In this document: piece by piece, positions 43,821 to 55,901 of the stretch | Layout: the number at the start of each line of letters is the position of its first letter | Position numbering within the stretch: the stretch's first letter is position 1 | Assembly (NCBI GenBank): GCA_001936135.1 | Contig: CP012809.1 | Span: 917,501 to 981,500 of the forward strand | Length of the DNA stretch: 64,000 bases | Direction: 5' to 3' | Origin: Saccharomycopsis fibuligera x Saccharomycopsis cf. fibuligera | Taxonomy: Eukaryota; Ascomycota; Saccharomycetes; Ascoideales; Saccharomycopsidaceae | Translations under genes and position numbers: made by a program | Notes under the pieces: model-generated | Databases searched by the model: none | What the model saw: the letters and a program-made list of their open reading frames with translations, nothing else | Told to the model about the DNA's origin: nothing

Positions 43821-44342
43821 AACGTTATATCCTGAAAATGAATCACAAAACACTTGTTGTTATTAACTATATCCTATATATGAAAAACGTCAATCAGTCA
43901 CAAAGATGGAGGAGACGCCCCTTATTTATAGTCAGTCAGGGTGGCTGTGCCGGGACTGATGCATGACTAGTGTGGCCACATAGAATCTTCTAGAATATTC
44001 CGGAACTGCACGGATATGCACGGAACTGCACGGAAATGTATGGAACATCATGGAACTTCTTGGAACATCATGGAACATCATGGAACTTCATGGAACACTA
44101 TGGAACTTCATGGAACATTATGGAACTTCATGGAACATTATGGAACTTCATGGAAGATTCTAGAGCTTTCTCGTATATGTCTCGTATATTATGCAACCTT
44201 CTAGAATGTTCTCGAACAATCTCGTATTTTCTCGTATATCGTGGAACATTCTAGAACAACATCGAATCCTCTGGAAACTCATGGAATATTCTAGAACTTT
44301 CTAGAAGCAACTGGATCTATCTTTGAATTATTACTCTCAACA
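43789..44342 (-). repeat. Family A LTR, 554 bp
   Basis: Shared between the gag-only derivative (as 5' LTR) and element 4 (as 3' LTR). Sixteen array blocks; TGTTG/CAACA ends. Confidence 0.95.
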
Positions 44343-47300
44343 CTCTCTCTTAATTCAAAGTCTCGCATCCCACAATAACCACGTAGTAGTTGGAACTGGT
44401 CGGCCGGTATGGCTTTGGTAAAGATATCGGCAACCATGACTCCAGTTGATAAGTACTCTAACTGAATTCGGCCCTTGGCAATATGGTCCCTGATGAAATT
44501 CAACCTGATGTCAATGTGCTTCGTTCTGTGATGGGAGCTAGGGTGTTTGGCTATGTCAATGCAGCTCTGGTTGTCGTCGTACATCTTGACAGACTCAATT
44601 GCAATGCCAAACTCGTTGAACAACTGCCTTAGCCATAAGCCTTCTTTGGCACCCTCACACAATGCCATATACTCTGCTTCAGCAGTAGACAATGCAACCG
44701 TTGGCTGCTTCTTCGATCTCCAAGTTATTGCACCACCAGCATATTTGAACACAAAACCGGTGGTGGACTTCCTCGTAGCCTTGTCGTTTGCCCAGTCTGC
44801 ATCACAGTAACCCTGTAAGCGAGTTGTCTGGTTGTGGCTTTGATAAAATAAACCAACATCTGCTGTGCCTTTCAAATATCTTAGTACTCGTTTCGCAGCA
44901 CGAAGGTGGACCTCCTTGGGCTCTTTGAGGTATCTCGACAATACACCAACGACGTAGCTTATGTCTGCTCTGACCGTATTAGCAGCAAACAAGAGCTTTC
45001 CAATAATGGATCTGTACCTAGTAGCATCACAGTCTTTACTGCCTGTGTCCGCGCTCGTCAAGTCCTGTCCGACAACTGCTGGTGTGGGTTCACTGTGACA
45101 GTCTTGCATTCCAAACTCGCTAAGCAACGACTGAATGTAGTCTCGAAGACTCAACTTGATCCCACTCTCTGTCTGCTCAATGTTCATGCCTAGGAACTTC
45201 TTTGTAGCACCCAAGTCTTTCATTTTAAACTCATTCATTAGCTCTGTTTTCACAATGTCTATTGCTTCCTTGGTGCTACCAGCAATAAGCAAATCATCCA
45301 CATATAGCGCAACCATCACAAAGGACTTTTCACTTTTGCGAGTGTATAGGCAATATTCAGCTTGATTCCGTCTGAAGCCTAGCTTTGCCAAGACGCCGTT
45401 GATCTTGTCATTCCACACAAGAGGAGCCTGTTTCAAACCATACAAGCTCTTCTTCAATCTGAGCACTTTATCTTCATTGCCCTTTGCAACATAGCCTTCT
45501 GGTTGTGTCATGTATAATTCTTCCTCAAGCTCACCATTCAAGAACGCAGTCTTCACATCCATCTGATGAACCTGTAATCCTTTCAGAGCAGCGACAGCCA
45601 ACATAATTCGGATGGACTCGTAACGAACAACGGGAGCAAACGTTTCATTGTAGTCGATACCTTTCAATTGCGAGAACCCACGAGCAACTAATCTTGCCTT
45701 GTGTAAGCCACCATCCTTGATTGTGAACACCCACTTGCAGGTGATTGGCTTTCGCCCTTCCGGCAAAGTCACCAACTCATAGGTGCTATTGTCTTTGTGT
45801 GCTTCGATTTCTTTTTCACACGCTTCCTTCCACTGATCCCGTTCGTCGGTCTGCATTGCACTTTTGTAACTCATTGGCACATTCTCGGTGACTGCACTGC
45901 CAGCCATGTAACAAGTAGCAGCAAGGTTTGCTTCGTAGCCCAATAGCCTCTGCGAGTCACTCAGTTCTGATTCACTAGTATCTTCATCATCGTCGACCTC
46001 CTCAACAGTTGGTTCAATCTTTGGAGTGAGCAATGGAACCACGGCGCTTTCGCCAGTGGACCCATGCGGAACAAACGGGATAATGTCGCCGGTGGCAACT
46101 TTTCTAACTTTTGTCTCTGGTTTAGGCAATTCCCTCTCTGAATCGGAACTGGAGGACGAGGCTTCATATTCATCGTGGACCTCTTCAAGAACGTCGAACG
46201 GGTTTCTGGTTATTAAAGTCTTTGGAGCAACATGAGTTTTTGGTCTGGGTCTCTTCCGTTTCACTTGTACCGGCAGGAAGCCATCTTTGTCAGTATCCGA
46301 GGGGACATCATCGTCACTATTGTCAACGTGTACGTCAGTGTCGTCTTCAGCAGTGCTTTCATCTTCGCCAGTGCCAGCAGTATCAGCGGCTGTCACATCG
46401 GCTGGGATAACGTCCTCATCCTGTACAGCAGTAACCGGTGAAATGCCTGGCGCAGCGACAGACCCGTAGGTGGTAGTAGACACATTGTCAGCCATAGGCG
46501 CAGGGGTAGCCCACTTGAAAAACGAATGTTGTTCATCAAACGTTACTTGTGCCGAGACAACTATCTGCCCGGCATCAGAATCATACATCCTGTATGCTTT
46601 GTGATCTCTGTCGTAGCCCATCATGGCACACTTCTTCGAAGTTGCACTTAGCTTGCCATGTCTCAATGCAGCTGGCACAACACAATATCCAATGCATCCA
46701 AAGGTTCTCAAATGATCAAGCAGTGGTTCCATGTCGTACCACTTGGTGAACGGTATATCATTGCCAAGCACTCTTGTTGGGCTGCGATTGATCAAGTACG
46801 CAGCAGTTGCAACAGCTTCGGGCCAGAACTGAACCGGCGCAGCAGAGTGCAACATGAGAGTTCGCGCCTTCTCCTGAATGGTGCGATGCATCCTCTCAGC
46901 AACACCATTCTGATAGGAATGATGCGGGACAGTTAGCTCATGGCGAATTCCACGCTCCTTCATGAACGCGTGCAACTTGTTGTTCACAAACTCCCCGCCG
47001 TTATCAGTTCTGATAGCTCCACACACGTAGTTTCTGCCTTGACTCTTGAAATTGGTCTCACTGTATTTCACAAAATCAATAATCGCATCAGTGCAGTCTG
47101 ATTTCCTTTTCAAGCACTTGATATGGGTGAAACGAGTATAGGCATCAACGATTGTAAGAAAGTAGAGAGAGCCATCAACCGATCCATAGTTGAATGGCCC
47201 GCACACATCCATATGAAGTAGCTGCAATGGCTGTTGTGGCTTTGACCATCCATGCTTTGGTTTTCTTGTAACCGCCTTGCCTAATGCACACAGTTCACAC

Positions 47301-48679
47301 ACTTGCACATTCATATCTTCTGTAATATCACCGCACAAACCAAACTGTTTGTTAATTGCACGGAACACACCAAAGCTAGGATGGCCCAATCTTTGATGCC
47401 ACAAATCTTTTCTATCAACCGCAATGCCAGGGGCAGCTTTGTAAGCAAAGTGCTTGTCACTTGGAGAGCCCAGTCTGTACAAGCCATGTGAGAGCCTGTC
47501 TTTGATACCCACAATATCCATCGAGGGGTACAACTTGATGCATTCATCTTCAAACAATAGTTTTGCTCCATTACCAGTTGCCTTTGAGATGGATAGCAAA
47601 TTAGCGGTAGCATCCGGAGCATATAGAGCATTTAACAAGCTGACATCCTCATCGGTTGGTAGCTTGATAGATGCGGTGCCGCACCCAACGATCTTCAAAC
47701 TGTTGCCACCAATACCATTAATCTCGCCGCTGTAGTCATCCAACTCAGTAAACAAGTCTCTGTCACAAATAATGTGGCTGGAAGCACCACTATCGAAGAA
47801 CAAATCAGATCTCTTTGACTCGTGCCCTAAATATGCAAACCACGCACTACCAGTCAGTTTTCCATTTTTCTTTGGCTTTCGAATTTTCTCATTAAATTCA
47901 TCCTTTGGCTGTTGACGACAGTCCCTTGCATAATGACCTATCTTGCCACAGTTGTAGCATTGACCATTATTGGCCTTTCTAGTGACAAGAGCAGTTTCAG
48001 TAGTAGTAAAGGTAGACTTTGGGTCTTCCTTAATCAATTCTCTCGCGAGATCCATCGCGGATTCAACATCAAAGGTTTCCATGGAATTATGAGATGCTTG
48101 GTATGTTGTAATGATCTCCTTCACAGCAGCTTCACCGTAGCCGGCGCGTTTGAGCTCAGCAAGAAATAAGCAAGTAAGAAACAGATCAGCAGTAACATTC
48201 TTGATAACCGAGACATTCAATGCATCGACGCTCGAGATCAACAGGTTGAGGTTAGAGCCATTCGACTTCTACTTGTGGTCAAAGAAGTCAGATAGCATAC
48301 CAACAGCATTAAACACAGACATTGTACCATAGGAGGCTTTCAAATAGATAAACAAATCACGACCAGAACCATCATAACTGGATGCTTTTCTGAGAGCAGC
48401 ACCAGTAACACCATTAACAATCATCAATGTCAAGATATCATCCAAAGCCATTTGTAGTCTGGCTCTCGAGTCGTCCGAGCTTTCATCAGTAGCGCCGATA
48501 TCATTGTCGACAAGGTACTTGTACAAGCCAAGCCCTCTCATTTTCAATTTGATTGATACTAAGGAGAACCAATCGTGAAAGTTCTCCGAACCTTTCAATT
48601 TTTCATCTGAACTGAAGTTGGCTAGAGCACCTGGGGAACTCATAACCTGTTGTAGTTTGATAAACCTATCACTTGACAT
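44291..48679 (-). pseudogene. Copia family A element 4, one nonsense codon in gag
   Basis: Would encode the same 1462-residue polyprotein from ATG 48679 to TAG 44291 with all catalytic motifs, but codon 137 (Trp in the other copies, in SDFFDHKW) is TAG because of a single C-to-T change at 48270 on the plus strand. Downstream the frame is fully open. RT has DVKTAF, the usual copia form. The lesion leaves a 136-residue gag fragment; the rest could only be made by readthrough or re-initiation. The LTRs are 43789-44342 and 48648-49201, both 554 bp, so this is otherwise a complete element. Confidence 0.93.
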
Positions 48680-49201
48680 AACGTTATATCCTGAAAATGA
48701 ATCACAAAACACTTGTTGTTATTAACTATATCCTATATATGAAAAACATCAATCAGTCACAAAGATGGAGGAGACGCCCCTTATTTATAGTCAGTCAGGG
48801 TGGCTGTGCCGGGACTGATGCATGACTAGTGTGGCCACATAGAATCTTCTAGAATATTCCGGAACTGCACGGATATGCACGGAACTGCACGGAAATGTAT
48901 GGAACATCATGGAACTTCTTGGAACATCATGGAACATCATGGAACTTCATGGAACACTATGGAACTTCATGGAACATTATGGAACTTCATGGAACATTAT
49001 GGAACTTCATGGAAGATTCTAGAGCTTTCTCGTATATGTCTCGTATACTATGCAACCTTCTAGAATGTTCTCGGACAATCTCGTATTTTCTCGTATATCG
49101 TGGAACATTCTAGAACAACATCGAATCCTCTGGAAACTCATGGAATATTCTAGAACTTTCTAGAAGCAACTGGATCTATCTTTGAATTATTACTCTCAAC
49201 A
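48648..49201 (-). repeat. Family A LTR, 554 bp
   Basis: 5' LTR of element 4 and 3' LTR of the first RT-less unit. Its CAACA end at 49201 is flush with linker-region coding sequence (AGGGGACATC). Confidence 0.95.
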
Positions 49202-51581
49202 AGGGGACATCATCGTCACTATTGTCAACGTGTTTGTCAGTGTCGTCTTCAGCAGTGCTTTCATCTTCGCCAGTGCCAGCAGTATCAGCGGCTGTCACAT
49301 CGGCTGGGATAACGTCCTCATCCTGTACAGCAGTAACCGGTGAAATGCCTGGCGCAGCGACAGACCCGTAGGTGGTAGTAGACACATTGTCAGCCATAGG
49401 CGTAGGGGTAGCCCACTTGAAAAACGAATGTTGTTCATCAAACGTTACTTGTGCCGAGACAACTATCTGCCCGGCATCAGAATCATACATCCTGTATGCT
49501 TTGTGATCTCTGTCGTAGCCCATCATGGCACACTTCTTCGAAGTTGCACTTAGCTTGCCATGTCTCAATGCAGCTGGCACAACACAATATCCAATGCATC
49601 CAAAGGTTCTCAAATGATCAAGCAGTGGTTCCATGTCGTACCACTTGGTGAACGGTATATCATTGCCAAGCACTCTTGTTGGGCTGCGATTGATCAAGTA
49701 CGCAGCAGTTGCAACAGCTTCGGGCCAGAACTGAACCGGCGCAGCAGAGTGCAACATGAGAGTTCGCGCCTTCTCCTGAATGGTGCGATGCATCCTCTCA
49801 GCAACACCATTCTGATAGGAATGATGCGGGACAGTTAGCTCATGGCGAATTCCACGCTCCTTCATGAACGCGTGCAACTTGTTGTTCACAAACTCCCCGC
49901 CGTTATCAGTTCTGATAGCTCCACACACGTAGTTTCTGCCTTGACTCTTGAAATTGGTCTCACTGTATTTCACAAAATCAATAATCGCATCAGTGCAGTC
50001 TGATTTCCTTTTCAAGCACTTGATATGGGTGAAACGAGTATAGGCATCAACGATTGTAAGAAAGTAGAGAGAGCCATCAACCGATCCATAGTTGAATGGC
50101 CCGCACACATCCATATGAAGTAGCTGCAATGGCTGTTGTGGCTTTGACCATCCATGCTTTGGTTTTCTTGTAACCGCCTTGCCTAATGCACACAGTTCAC
50201 ACACTTGCACATTCATATCTTCTGTAATATCACCGCACAAACCAAACTGTTTGTTAATTGCACGGAACACACCAAAGCTAGGATGGCCCAATCTTTGATG
50301 CCACAAATCTTTTCTATCAACCGCAATGCCAGGGGCAGCTTTGTAAGCAAAGTGCTTGTCACTTGGAGAGCCCAGTCTGTACAAGCCATGTGAGAGCCTG
50401 TCTTTGATACCCACAATATCCATCGAGGGGTACAACTTGATGCATTCATCTTCAAACAATAGTTTTGCTCCATTACCAGTTGCCTTTGAGATGGATAGCA
50501 AATTAGCGGTAGCATCCGGAGCATATAGAGCATTTAACAAGCTGACATCCTCATCGGTTGGTAGCTTGATAGATGCGGTGCCGCACCCAACGATCTTCAA
50601 ACTGTTGCCACCAATACCATTAATCTCGCCGCTGTAGTCATCCAACACAGTAAACAAGTCTCTGTCACAAATAATGTGGCTGGAAGCACCACTATCGAAG
50701 AACAAATCAGATCTCTTTGACTCGTGCCCTAAATATGCAAACCACGCACTACCAGTCAGTTTTCCATTTTTCTTTGGCTTTCGAATTTTCTCATTAAATT
50801 CATCCTTTGGCTGTTGACGACAGTCCCTTGCATAATGACCTATCTTGCCACAGTTGTAGCATTGACCATTATTGGCCTTTCTAGTGACAAGAGCAGTTTC
50901 AGTAGTAGTAAAGGTAGACTTTGGGTCTTCCTTAATCAATTCTCTCGCGAGATCCATCGCGGATTCAACATCAAAGGTTTCCATGGAATTATGAGATGCT
51001 TGGTATGTTGTAATGATCTCCTTCACAGCAGCTTCACCGTAGCCGGCGCGTTTGAGCTCAGCAAGAAATAAGCAAGTAAGAAACAGATCAGCAGTAACAT
51101 TCTTGATAACCGAGACATTCAATGCATCGACGCTCGAGATCAACAGGTTGAGGTTAGAGCCATTCGACTTCCACTTGTGGTCAAAGAAGTCAGATAGCAT
51201 ACCAACAGCATTAAACACAGACATTGTACCATAGGAGGCTTTCAAATAGATAAACAAATCACGACCAGAACCATCATAACTGGATGCTTTTCTGAGAGCA
51301 GCACCAGTAACACCATTAACAATCATCAATGTCAAGATATCATCCAAAGCCATTTGTAGTCTGGCTCTCGAGTCGTCCGAGCTTTCATCAGTAGCGCCGA
51401 TATCATTGTCGACAAGGTACTTGTACAAGCCAAGCCCTCTCATTTTCAATTTGATTGATACTAAGGAGAACCAATCGTGAAAGTTCTCCGAACCTTTCAA
51501 TTTTTCATCTGAACTGAAGTTGGCTAGAGCACCTGGGGAACTCATAACCTGTTGTAGTTTGATAAACCTATCACTTGACAT
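49176..51581 (-). CDS. RT-less copia derivative, unit 1 (gag-PR-IN)
   Basis: An 801-codon frame from ATG 51581 to 49176. It retains gag, zinc knuckle, protease DSGAS and the whole integrase with its DDE triad, then runs into the acidic linker (DNSDDDVP) and ends after eight codons read from the LTR in another frame (LLRVIIQR). RT and RNase H are missing, so it cannot copy itself, but its gag and integrase could be made, and its LTRs and primer site would let it be mobilised by intact copies. It carries the PTDEDVS/APDATA version of the post-protease patch. The linker also has DKHVDN where full copies have DVHVDN. Confidence 0.88.
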   Translation of the reverse strand: MSSDRFIKLQQVMSSPGALANFSSDEKLKGSENFHDWFSLVSIKLKMRGLGLYKYLVDNDIGATDESSDDSRARLQMALDDILTLMIVNGVTGAALRKASSYDGSGRDLFIYLKASYGTMSVFNAVGMLSDFFDHKWKSNGSNLNLLISSVDALNVSVIKNVTADLFLTCLFLAELKRAGYGEAAVKEIITTYQASHNSMETFDVESAMDLARELIKEDPKSTFTTTETALVTRKANNGQCYNCGKIGHYARDCRQQPKDEFNEKIRKPKKNGKLTGSAWFAYLGHESKRSDLFFDSGASSHIICDRDLFTVLDDYSGEINGIGGNSLKIVGCGTASIKLPTDEDVSLLNALYAPDATANLLSISKATGNGAKLLFEDECIKLYPSMDIVGIKDRLSHGLYRLGSPSDKHFAYKAAPGIAVDRKDLWHQRLGHPSFGVFRAINKQFGLCGDITEDMNVQVCELCALGKAVTRKPKHGWSKPQQPLQLLHMDVCGPFNYGSVDGSLYFLTIVDAYTRFTHIKCLKRKSDCTDAIIDFVKYSETNFKSQGRNYVCGAIRTDNGGEFVNNKLHAFMKERGIRHELTVPHHSYQNGVAERMHRTIQEKARTLMLHSAAPVQFWPEAVATAAYLINRSPTRVLGNDIPFTKWYDMEPLLDHLRTFGCIGYCVVPAALRHGKLSATSKKCAMMGYDRDHKAYRMYDSDAGQIVVSAQVTFDEQHSFFKWATPTPMADNVSTTTYGSVAAPGISPVTAVQDEDVIPADVTAADTAGTGEDESTAEDDTDKHVDNSDDDVPLLRVIIQR

Positions 51582-52103
51582 AACGTTATATCCTGAAAAT
51601 GAATCACAAAACACTTGTTGTTATTAACTATATCCTATATATGAAAAACATCAATCAGTCACAAAGATGGAGGAGACGCCCCTTATTTATAGTCAGTCAG
51701 GGTGGCTGTGCCGGGACTGATGCATGACTAGTGTGGCCACATAGAATCTTCTAGAATATTCCGGAACTGCACGGATATGCACGGAACTGCACGGAAATGT
51801 ATGGAACATCATGGAACTTCTTGGAACATCATGGAACATCATGGAACTTCATGGAACACTATGGAACTTCATGGAACATTATGGAACTTCATGGAACATT
51901 ATGGAACTTCATGGAAGATTCTAGAGCTTTCTCGTATATGTCTCGTATACTATGCAACCTTCTAGAATGTTCTCGGACAATCTCGTATTTTCTCGTATAT
52001 CGTGGAACATTCTAGAACAACATCGAATCCTCTGGAAACTCATGGAATATTCTAGAACTTTCTAGAAGCAACTGGATCTATCTTTGAATTATTACTCTCA
52101 ACA
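51550..52103 (-). repeat. Family A LTR, 554 bp
   Basis: Between RT-less units 1 and 2. Same flush junction to AGGGGACATC at 52104 as the LTR at 48648-49201. Confidence 0.95.
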
Positions 52104-54483
52104 AGGGGACATCATCGTCACTATTGTCAACGTGTTTGTCAGTGTCGTCTTCAGCAGTGCTTTCATCTTCGCCAGTGCCAGCAGTATCAGCGGCTGTCAC
52201 ATCGGCTGGGATAACGTCCTCATCCTGTACAGCAGTAACCGGTGAAATGCCTGGCGCAGCGACAGACCCGTAGGTGGTAGTAGACACATTGTCAGCCATA
52301 GGCGTAGGGGTAGCCCACTTGAAAAACGAATGTTGTTCATCAAACGTTACTTGTGCCGAGACAACTATCTGCCCGGCATCAGAATCATACATCCTGTATG
52401 CTTTGTGATCTCTGTCGTAGCCCATCATGGCACACTTCTTCGAAGTTGCACTTAGCTTGCCATGTCTCAATGCAGCTGGCACAACACAATATCCAATGCA
52501 TCCAAAGGTTCTCAAATGATCAAGCAGTGGTTCCATGTCGTACCACTTGGTGAACGGTATATCATTGCCAAGCACTCTTGTTGGGCTGCGATTGATCAAG
52601 TACGCAGCAGTTGCAACAGCTTCGGGCCAGAACTGAACCGGCGCAGCAGAGTGCAACATGAGAGTTCGCGCCTTCTCCTGAATGGTGCGATGCATCCTCT
52701 CAGCAACACCATTCTGATAGGAATGATGCGGGACAGTTAGCTCATGGCGAATTCCACGCTCCTTCATGAACGCGTGCAACTTGTTGTTCACAAACTCCCC
52801 GCCGTTATCAGTTCTGATAGCTCCACACACGTAGTTTCTGCCTTGACTCTTGAAATTGGTCTCACTGTATTTCACAAAATCAATAATCGCATCAGTGCAG
52901 TCTGATTTCCTTTTCAAGCACTTGATATGGGTGAAACGAGTATAGGCATCAACGATTGTAAGAAAGTAGAGAGAGCCATCAACCGATCCATAGTTGAATG
53001 GCCCGCACACATCCATATGAAGTAGCTGCAATGGCTGTTGTGGCTTTGACCATCCATGCTTTGGTTTTCTTGTAACCGCCTTGCCTAATGCACACAGTTC
53101 ACACACTTGCACATTCATATCTTCTGTAATATCACCGCACAAACCAAACTGTTTGTTAATTGCACGGAACACACCAAAGCTAGGATGGCCCAATCTTTGA
53201 TGCCACAAATCTTTTCTATCAACCGCAATGCCAGGGGCAGCTTTGTAAGCAAAGTGCTTGTCACTTGGAGAGCCCACTCTGTACAAGCCATGTGAGAGCC
53301 TGTCTTTGATACCCACAATATCCATCGAGGGGTACAACTTGATGCATTCATCTTCAAACAATAGTTTTGCTCCATTACCAGTTGCCTTTGAAATTGATAG
53401 TAAATTAGCGGTAGCCTCGGGTGCATATAGAGCATTTAACAAGCTGACATCCTCACCGGTTGGTAGCTTGATAGATGCGGTGCCGCACCCAACGATCTTC
53501 AAACTGTTGCCACCAATACCATTAATCTCGCCGCTGTAGTCATCCAACTCAGTAAACAAGTCTCTGTCACAAATAATGTGGCTGGAAGCACCACTATCGA
53601 AGAACAAATCAGATCTCTTTGACTCGTGCCCTAAATATGCAAACCACGCACTACCAGTCAGTTTTCCATTTTTCTTTGGCTTTCGAATTTTCTCATTAAA
53701 TTCATCCTTTGGCTGTTGACGACAGTCCCTTGCATAATGACCTATCTTGCCACAGTTGTAGCATTGACCATTATTGGCCTTTCTAGTGACAAGAGCAGTT
53801 TCAGTAGTAGTAAAGGTAGACTTTGGGTCTTCCTTAATCAATTCTCTCGCGAGATCCATCGCGGATTCAACATCAAAGGTTTCCATGGAATTATGAGATG
53901 CTTGGTATGTTGTAATGATCTCCTTCACAGCAGCTTCACCGTAGCCGGCGCGTTTGAGCTCAGCAAGAAATAAGCAAGTAAGAAACAGATCAGCAGTAAC
54001 ATTCTTGATAACCGAGACATTCAATGCATCGACGCTCGAGATCAACAGGTTGAGGTTAGAGCCATTCGACTTCCACTTGTGGTCAAAGAAGTCAGATAGC
54101 ATACCAACAGCATTAAACACAGACATTGTACCATAGGAGGCTTTCAAATAGATAAACAAATCACGACCAGAACCATCATAACTGGATGCTTTTCTGAGAG
54201 CAGCACCAGTAACACCATTAACAATCATCAATGTCAAGATATCATCCAAAGCCATTTGTAGTCTGGCTCTCGAGTCGTCCGAGCTTTCATCAGTAGCGCC
54301 GATATCATTGTCGACAAGGTACTTGTACAAGCCAAGCCCTCTCATTTTCAATTTGATTGATACTAAGGAGAACCAATCGTGAAAGTTCTCCGAACCTTTC
54401 AATTTTTCATCTGAACTGAAGTTGGCTAGAGCACCTGGGGAACTCATAACCTGTTGTAGTTTGATAAACCTATCACTTGACAT
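52078..54483 (-). CDS. RT-less copia derivative, unit 2 (gag-PR-IN)
   Basis: An 801-codon frame from ATG 54483 to 52078, the same length and with the same 3' junction as unit 1, 2902 bp away. All gag, protease and integrase motifs are present. It differs from unit 1 in a compact patch: PTGEDVS, APEATA and YRVGS, the version found in elements 1 and 8. Since the two units otherwise arose by duplication, this patch is best explained by gene conversion from another copy. Confidence 0.88.
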   Translation of the reverse strand: MSSDRFIKLQQVMSSPGALANFSSDEKLKGSENFHDWFSLVSIKLKMRGLGLYKYLVDNDIGATDESSDDSRARLQMALDDILTLMIVNGVTGAALRKASSYDGSGRDLFIYLKASYGTMSVFNAVGMLSDFFDHKWKSNGSNLNLLISSVDALNVSVIKNVTADLFLTCLFLAELKRAGYGEAAVKEIITTYQASHNSMETFDVESAMDLARELIKEDPKSTFTTTETALVTRKANNGQCYNCGKIGHYARDCRQQPKDEFNEKIRKPKKNGKLTGSAWFAYLGHESKRSDLFFDSGASSHIICDRDLFTELDDYSGEINGIGGNSLKIVGCGTASIKLPTGEDVSLLNALYAPEATANLLSISKATGNGAKLLFEDECIKLYPSMDIVGIKDRLSHGLYRVGSPSDKHFAYKAAPGIAVDRKDLWHQRLGHPSFGVFRAINKQFGLCGDITEDMNVQVCELCALGKAVTRKPKHGWSKPQQPLQLLHMDVCGPFNYGSVDGSLYFLTIVDAYTRFTHIKCLKRKSDCTDAIIDFVKYSETNFKSQGRNYVCGAIRTDNGGEFVNNKLHAFMKERGIRHELTVPHHSYQNGVAERMHRTIQEKARTLMLHSAAPVQFWPEAVATAAYLINRSPTRVLGNDIPFTKWYDMEPLLDHLRTFGCIGYCVVPAALRHGKLSATSKKCAMMGYDRDHKAYRMYDSDAGQIVVSAQVTFDEQHSFFKWATPTPMADNVSTTTYGSVAAPGISPVTAVQDEDVIPADVTAADTAGTGEDESTAEDDTDKHVDNSDDDVPLLRVIIQR

Positions 54484-55005
54484 AACGTTATATCCTGAAA
54501 ATGAATCACAAAACACTTGTTGTTATTAACTATATCCTATATATGAAAAACATCAATCAGTCACAAAGATGGAGGAGACGCCCCTTATTTATAGTCAGTC
54601 AGGGTGGCTGTGCCGGGACTGATGCATGACTAGTGTGGCCACATAGAATCTTCTAGAATATTCCGGAACTGCACGGATATGCACGGAACTGCACGGAAAT
54701 GTATGGAACATCATGGAACTTCTTGGAACATCATGGAACATCATGGAACTTCATGGAACACTATGGAACTTCATGGAACATTATGGAACTTCATGGAACA
54801 TTATGGAACTTCATGGAAGATTCTAGAGCTTTCTCGTATATGTCTCGTATACTATGCAACCTTCTAGAATGTTCTCGGACAATCTCGTATTTTCTCCTAT
54901 ATCGTGGAACATTCTAGAACAACATCGAATCCTCTGGAAACTCATGGAATATTCTAGAACTTTCTAGAAGCAACTGGATCTATCTTTGAATTATTACTCT
55001 CAACA
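54452..55005 (-). repeat. Family A LTR, 554 bp
   Basis: 5' LTR of RT-less unit 2 and left LTR of the small integrase fragment. One array-region variant (TTTTCTCCTATATCG). Confidence 0.95.
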
Positions 55006-55901
55006 AGGGGACATCATCGTCACTATTGTCAACGTGTTTGTCAGTGTCGTCTTCAGCAGTGCTTTCATCTTCGCCAGTGCCAGCAGTATCAGCGGCTGTC
55101 ACATCGGCTGGGATAACGTCCTCATCCTGTACAGCAGTAACCGGTGAAATGCCTGGCGCAGCGACAGACCCGTAGGTGGTAGTAGACACATTGTCAGCCA
55201 TAGGCGCAGGGGTAGCCCACTTGAAAAACGAATGTTGTTCATCAAACGTTACTTGTGCCGAGACAACTATCTGCCCGGCATCAGAATCATACATCCTGTA
55301 TGCTTTGTGATCTCTGTCGTAGCCCATCATGGCACACTTCTTCGAAGTTGCACTTAGCTTGCCATGTCTCAATGCAGCTGGCACAACACAATATCCAATG
55401 CATCCAAAGGTTCTCAAATGATCAAGCCGTGGTTCCATGTCGTACCACTTGGTGAACGGTATATCATTGCCAAGCACTCTTGTTGGGCTGCGATTGATCA
55501 AGTACGCAGCAGTTGCAACAGCTTCGGGCCAGAACTGAACCGGCGCAGCGGAGTGCAACATGAGAGTTCGCGCCTTCTCCTGAATGGTGCGATGCATCCT
55601 CTCAGCAACACCATTCTGATAGGAATGATGCGGGACAGTTAGCTCATGGCGAATTCCACGCTCCTTCATGAACGCGTGCAACTTGTTGTTCACAAACTCC
55701 CGCCGTTATCAGTTCTGATAGCTCCACACACGTAGTTTCTGCCTTGACTCTTGAAATTGGTCTCACTGTATTTCACAAAATCAATAATCGCATCAGTGCA
55801 GTCTGATTTCCTTTTCAAGCACTTGATATGGGTGAAACGAGTATAGGCATCAACGATTGTAAGAAAGTAGAGAGAGCCATCAACCGATCCATAGTTGAAT
55901 G
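54980..55901 (-). pseudogene. Integrase-linker fragment between two LTRs
   Basis: Only 896 bp of internal sequence (55006-55901) remain, covering the integrase core from FNYGSVDGSLYF to the acidic linker. The left junction (AGGGGACATC) is the same as in the 2902-bp units. On the right the sequence stops flush at an LTR start after CATAGTTGAATG. A one-base deletion in a C-run at about 55698 (ACTCCCGCC for ACTCCCCGCC) breaks the frame just before the NGG motif of the second catalytic Asp block. Gag, protease, RT and the primer site are gone. It is the degraded third unit of the tandem array. Confidence 0.88.

Larger units (their letters stand above)
48648..54451 (-). repeat. Two tandem 2902-bp units (LTR plus RT-less element)
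   Basis: LTR starts at 48648, 51550 and 54452 are exactly 2902 bp apart. Each unit is one 554-bp LTR plus 2348 bp of internal sequence with the same deletion junction. A third, partial unit begins at 54452. This is a head-to-tail amplification of one deletion derivative rather than independent insertions. Confidence 0.9.
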
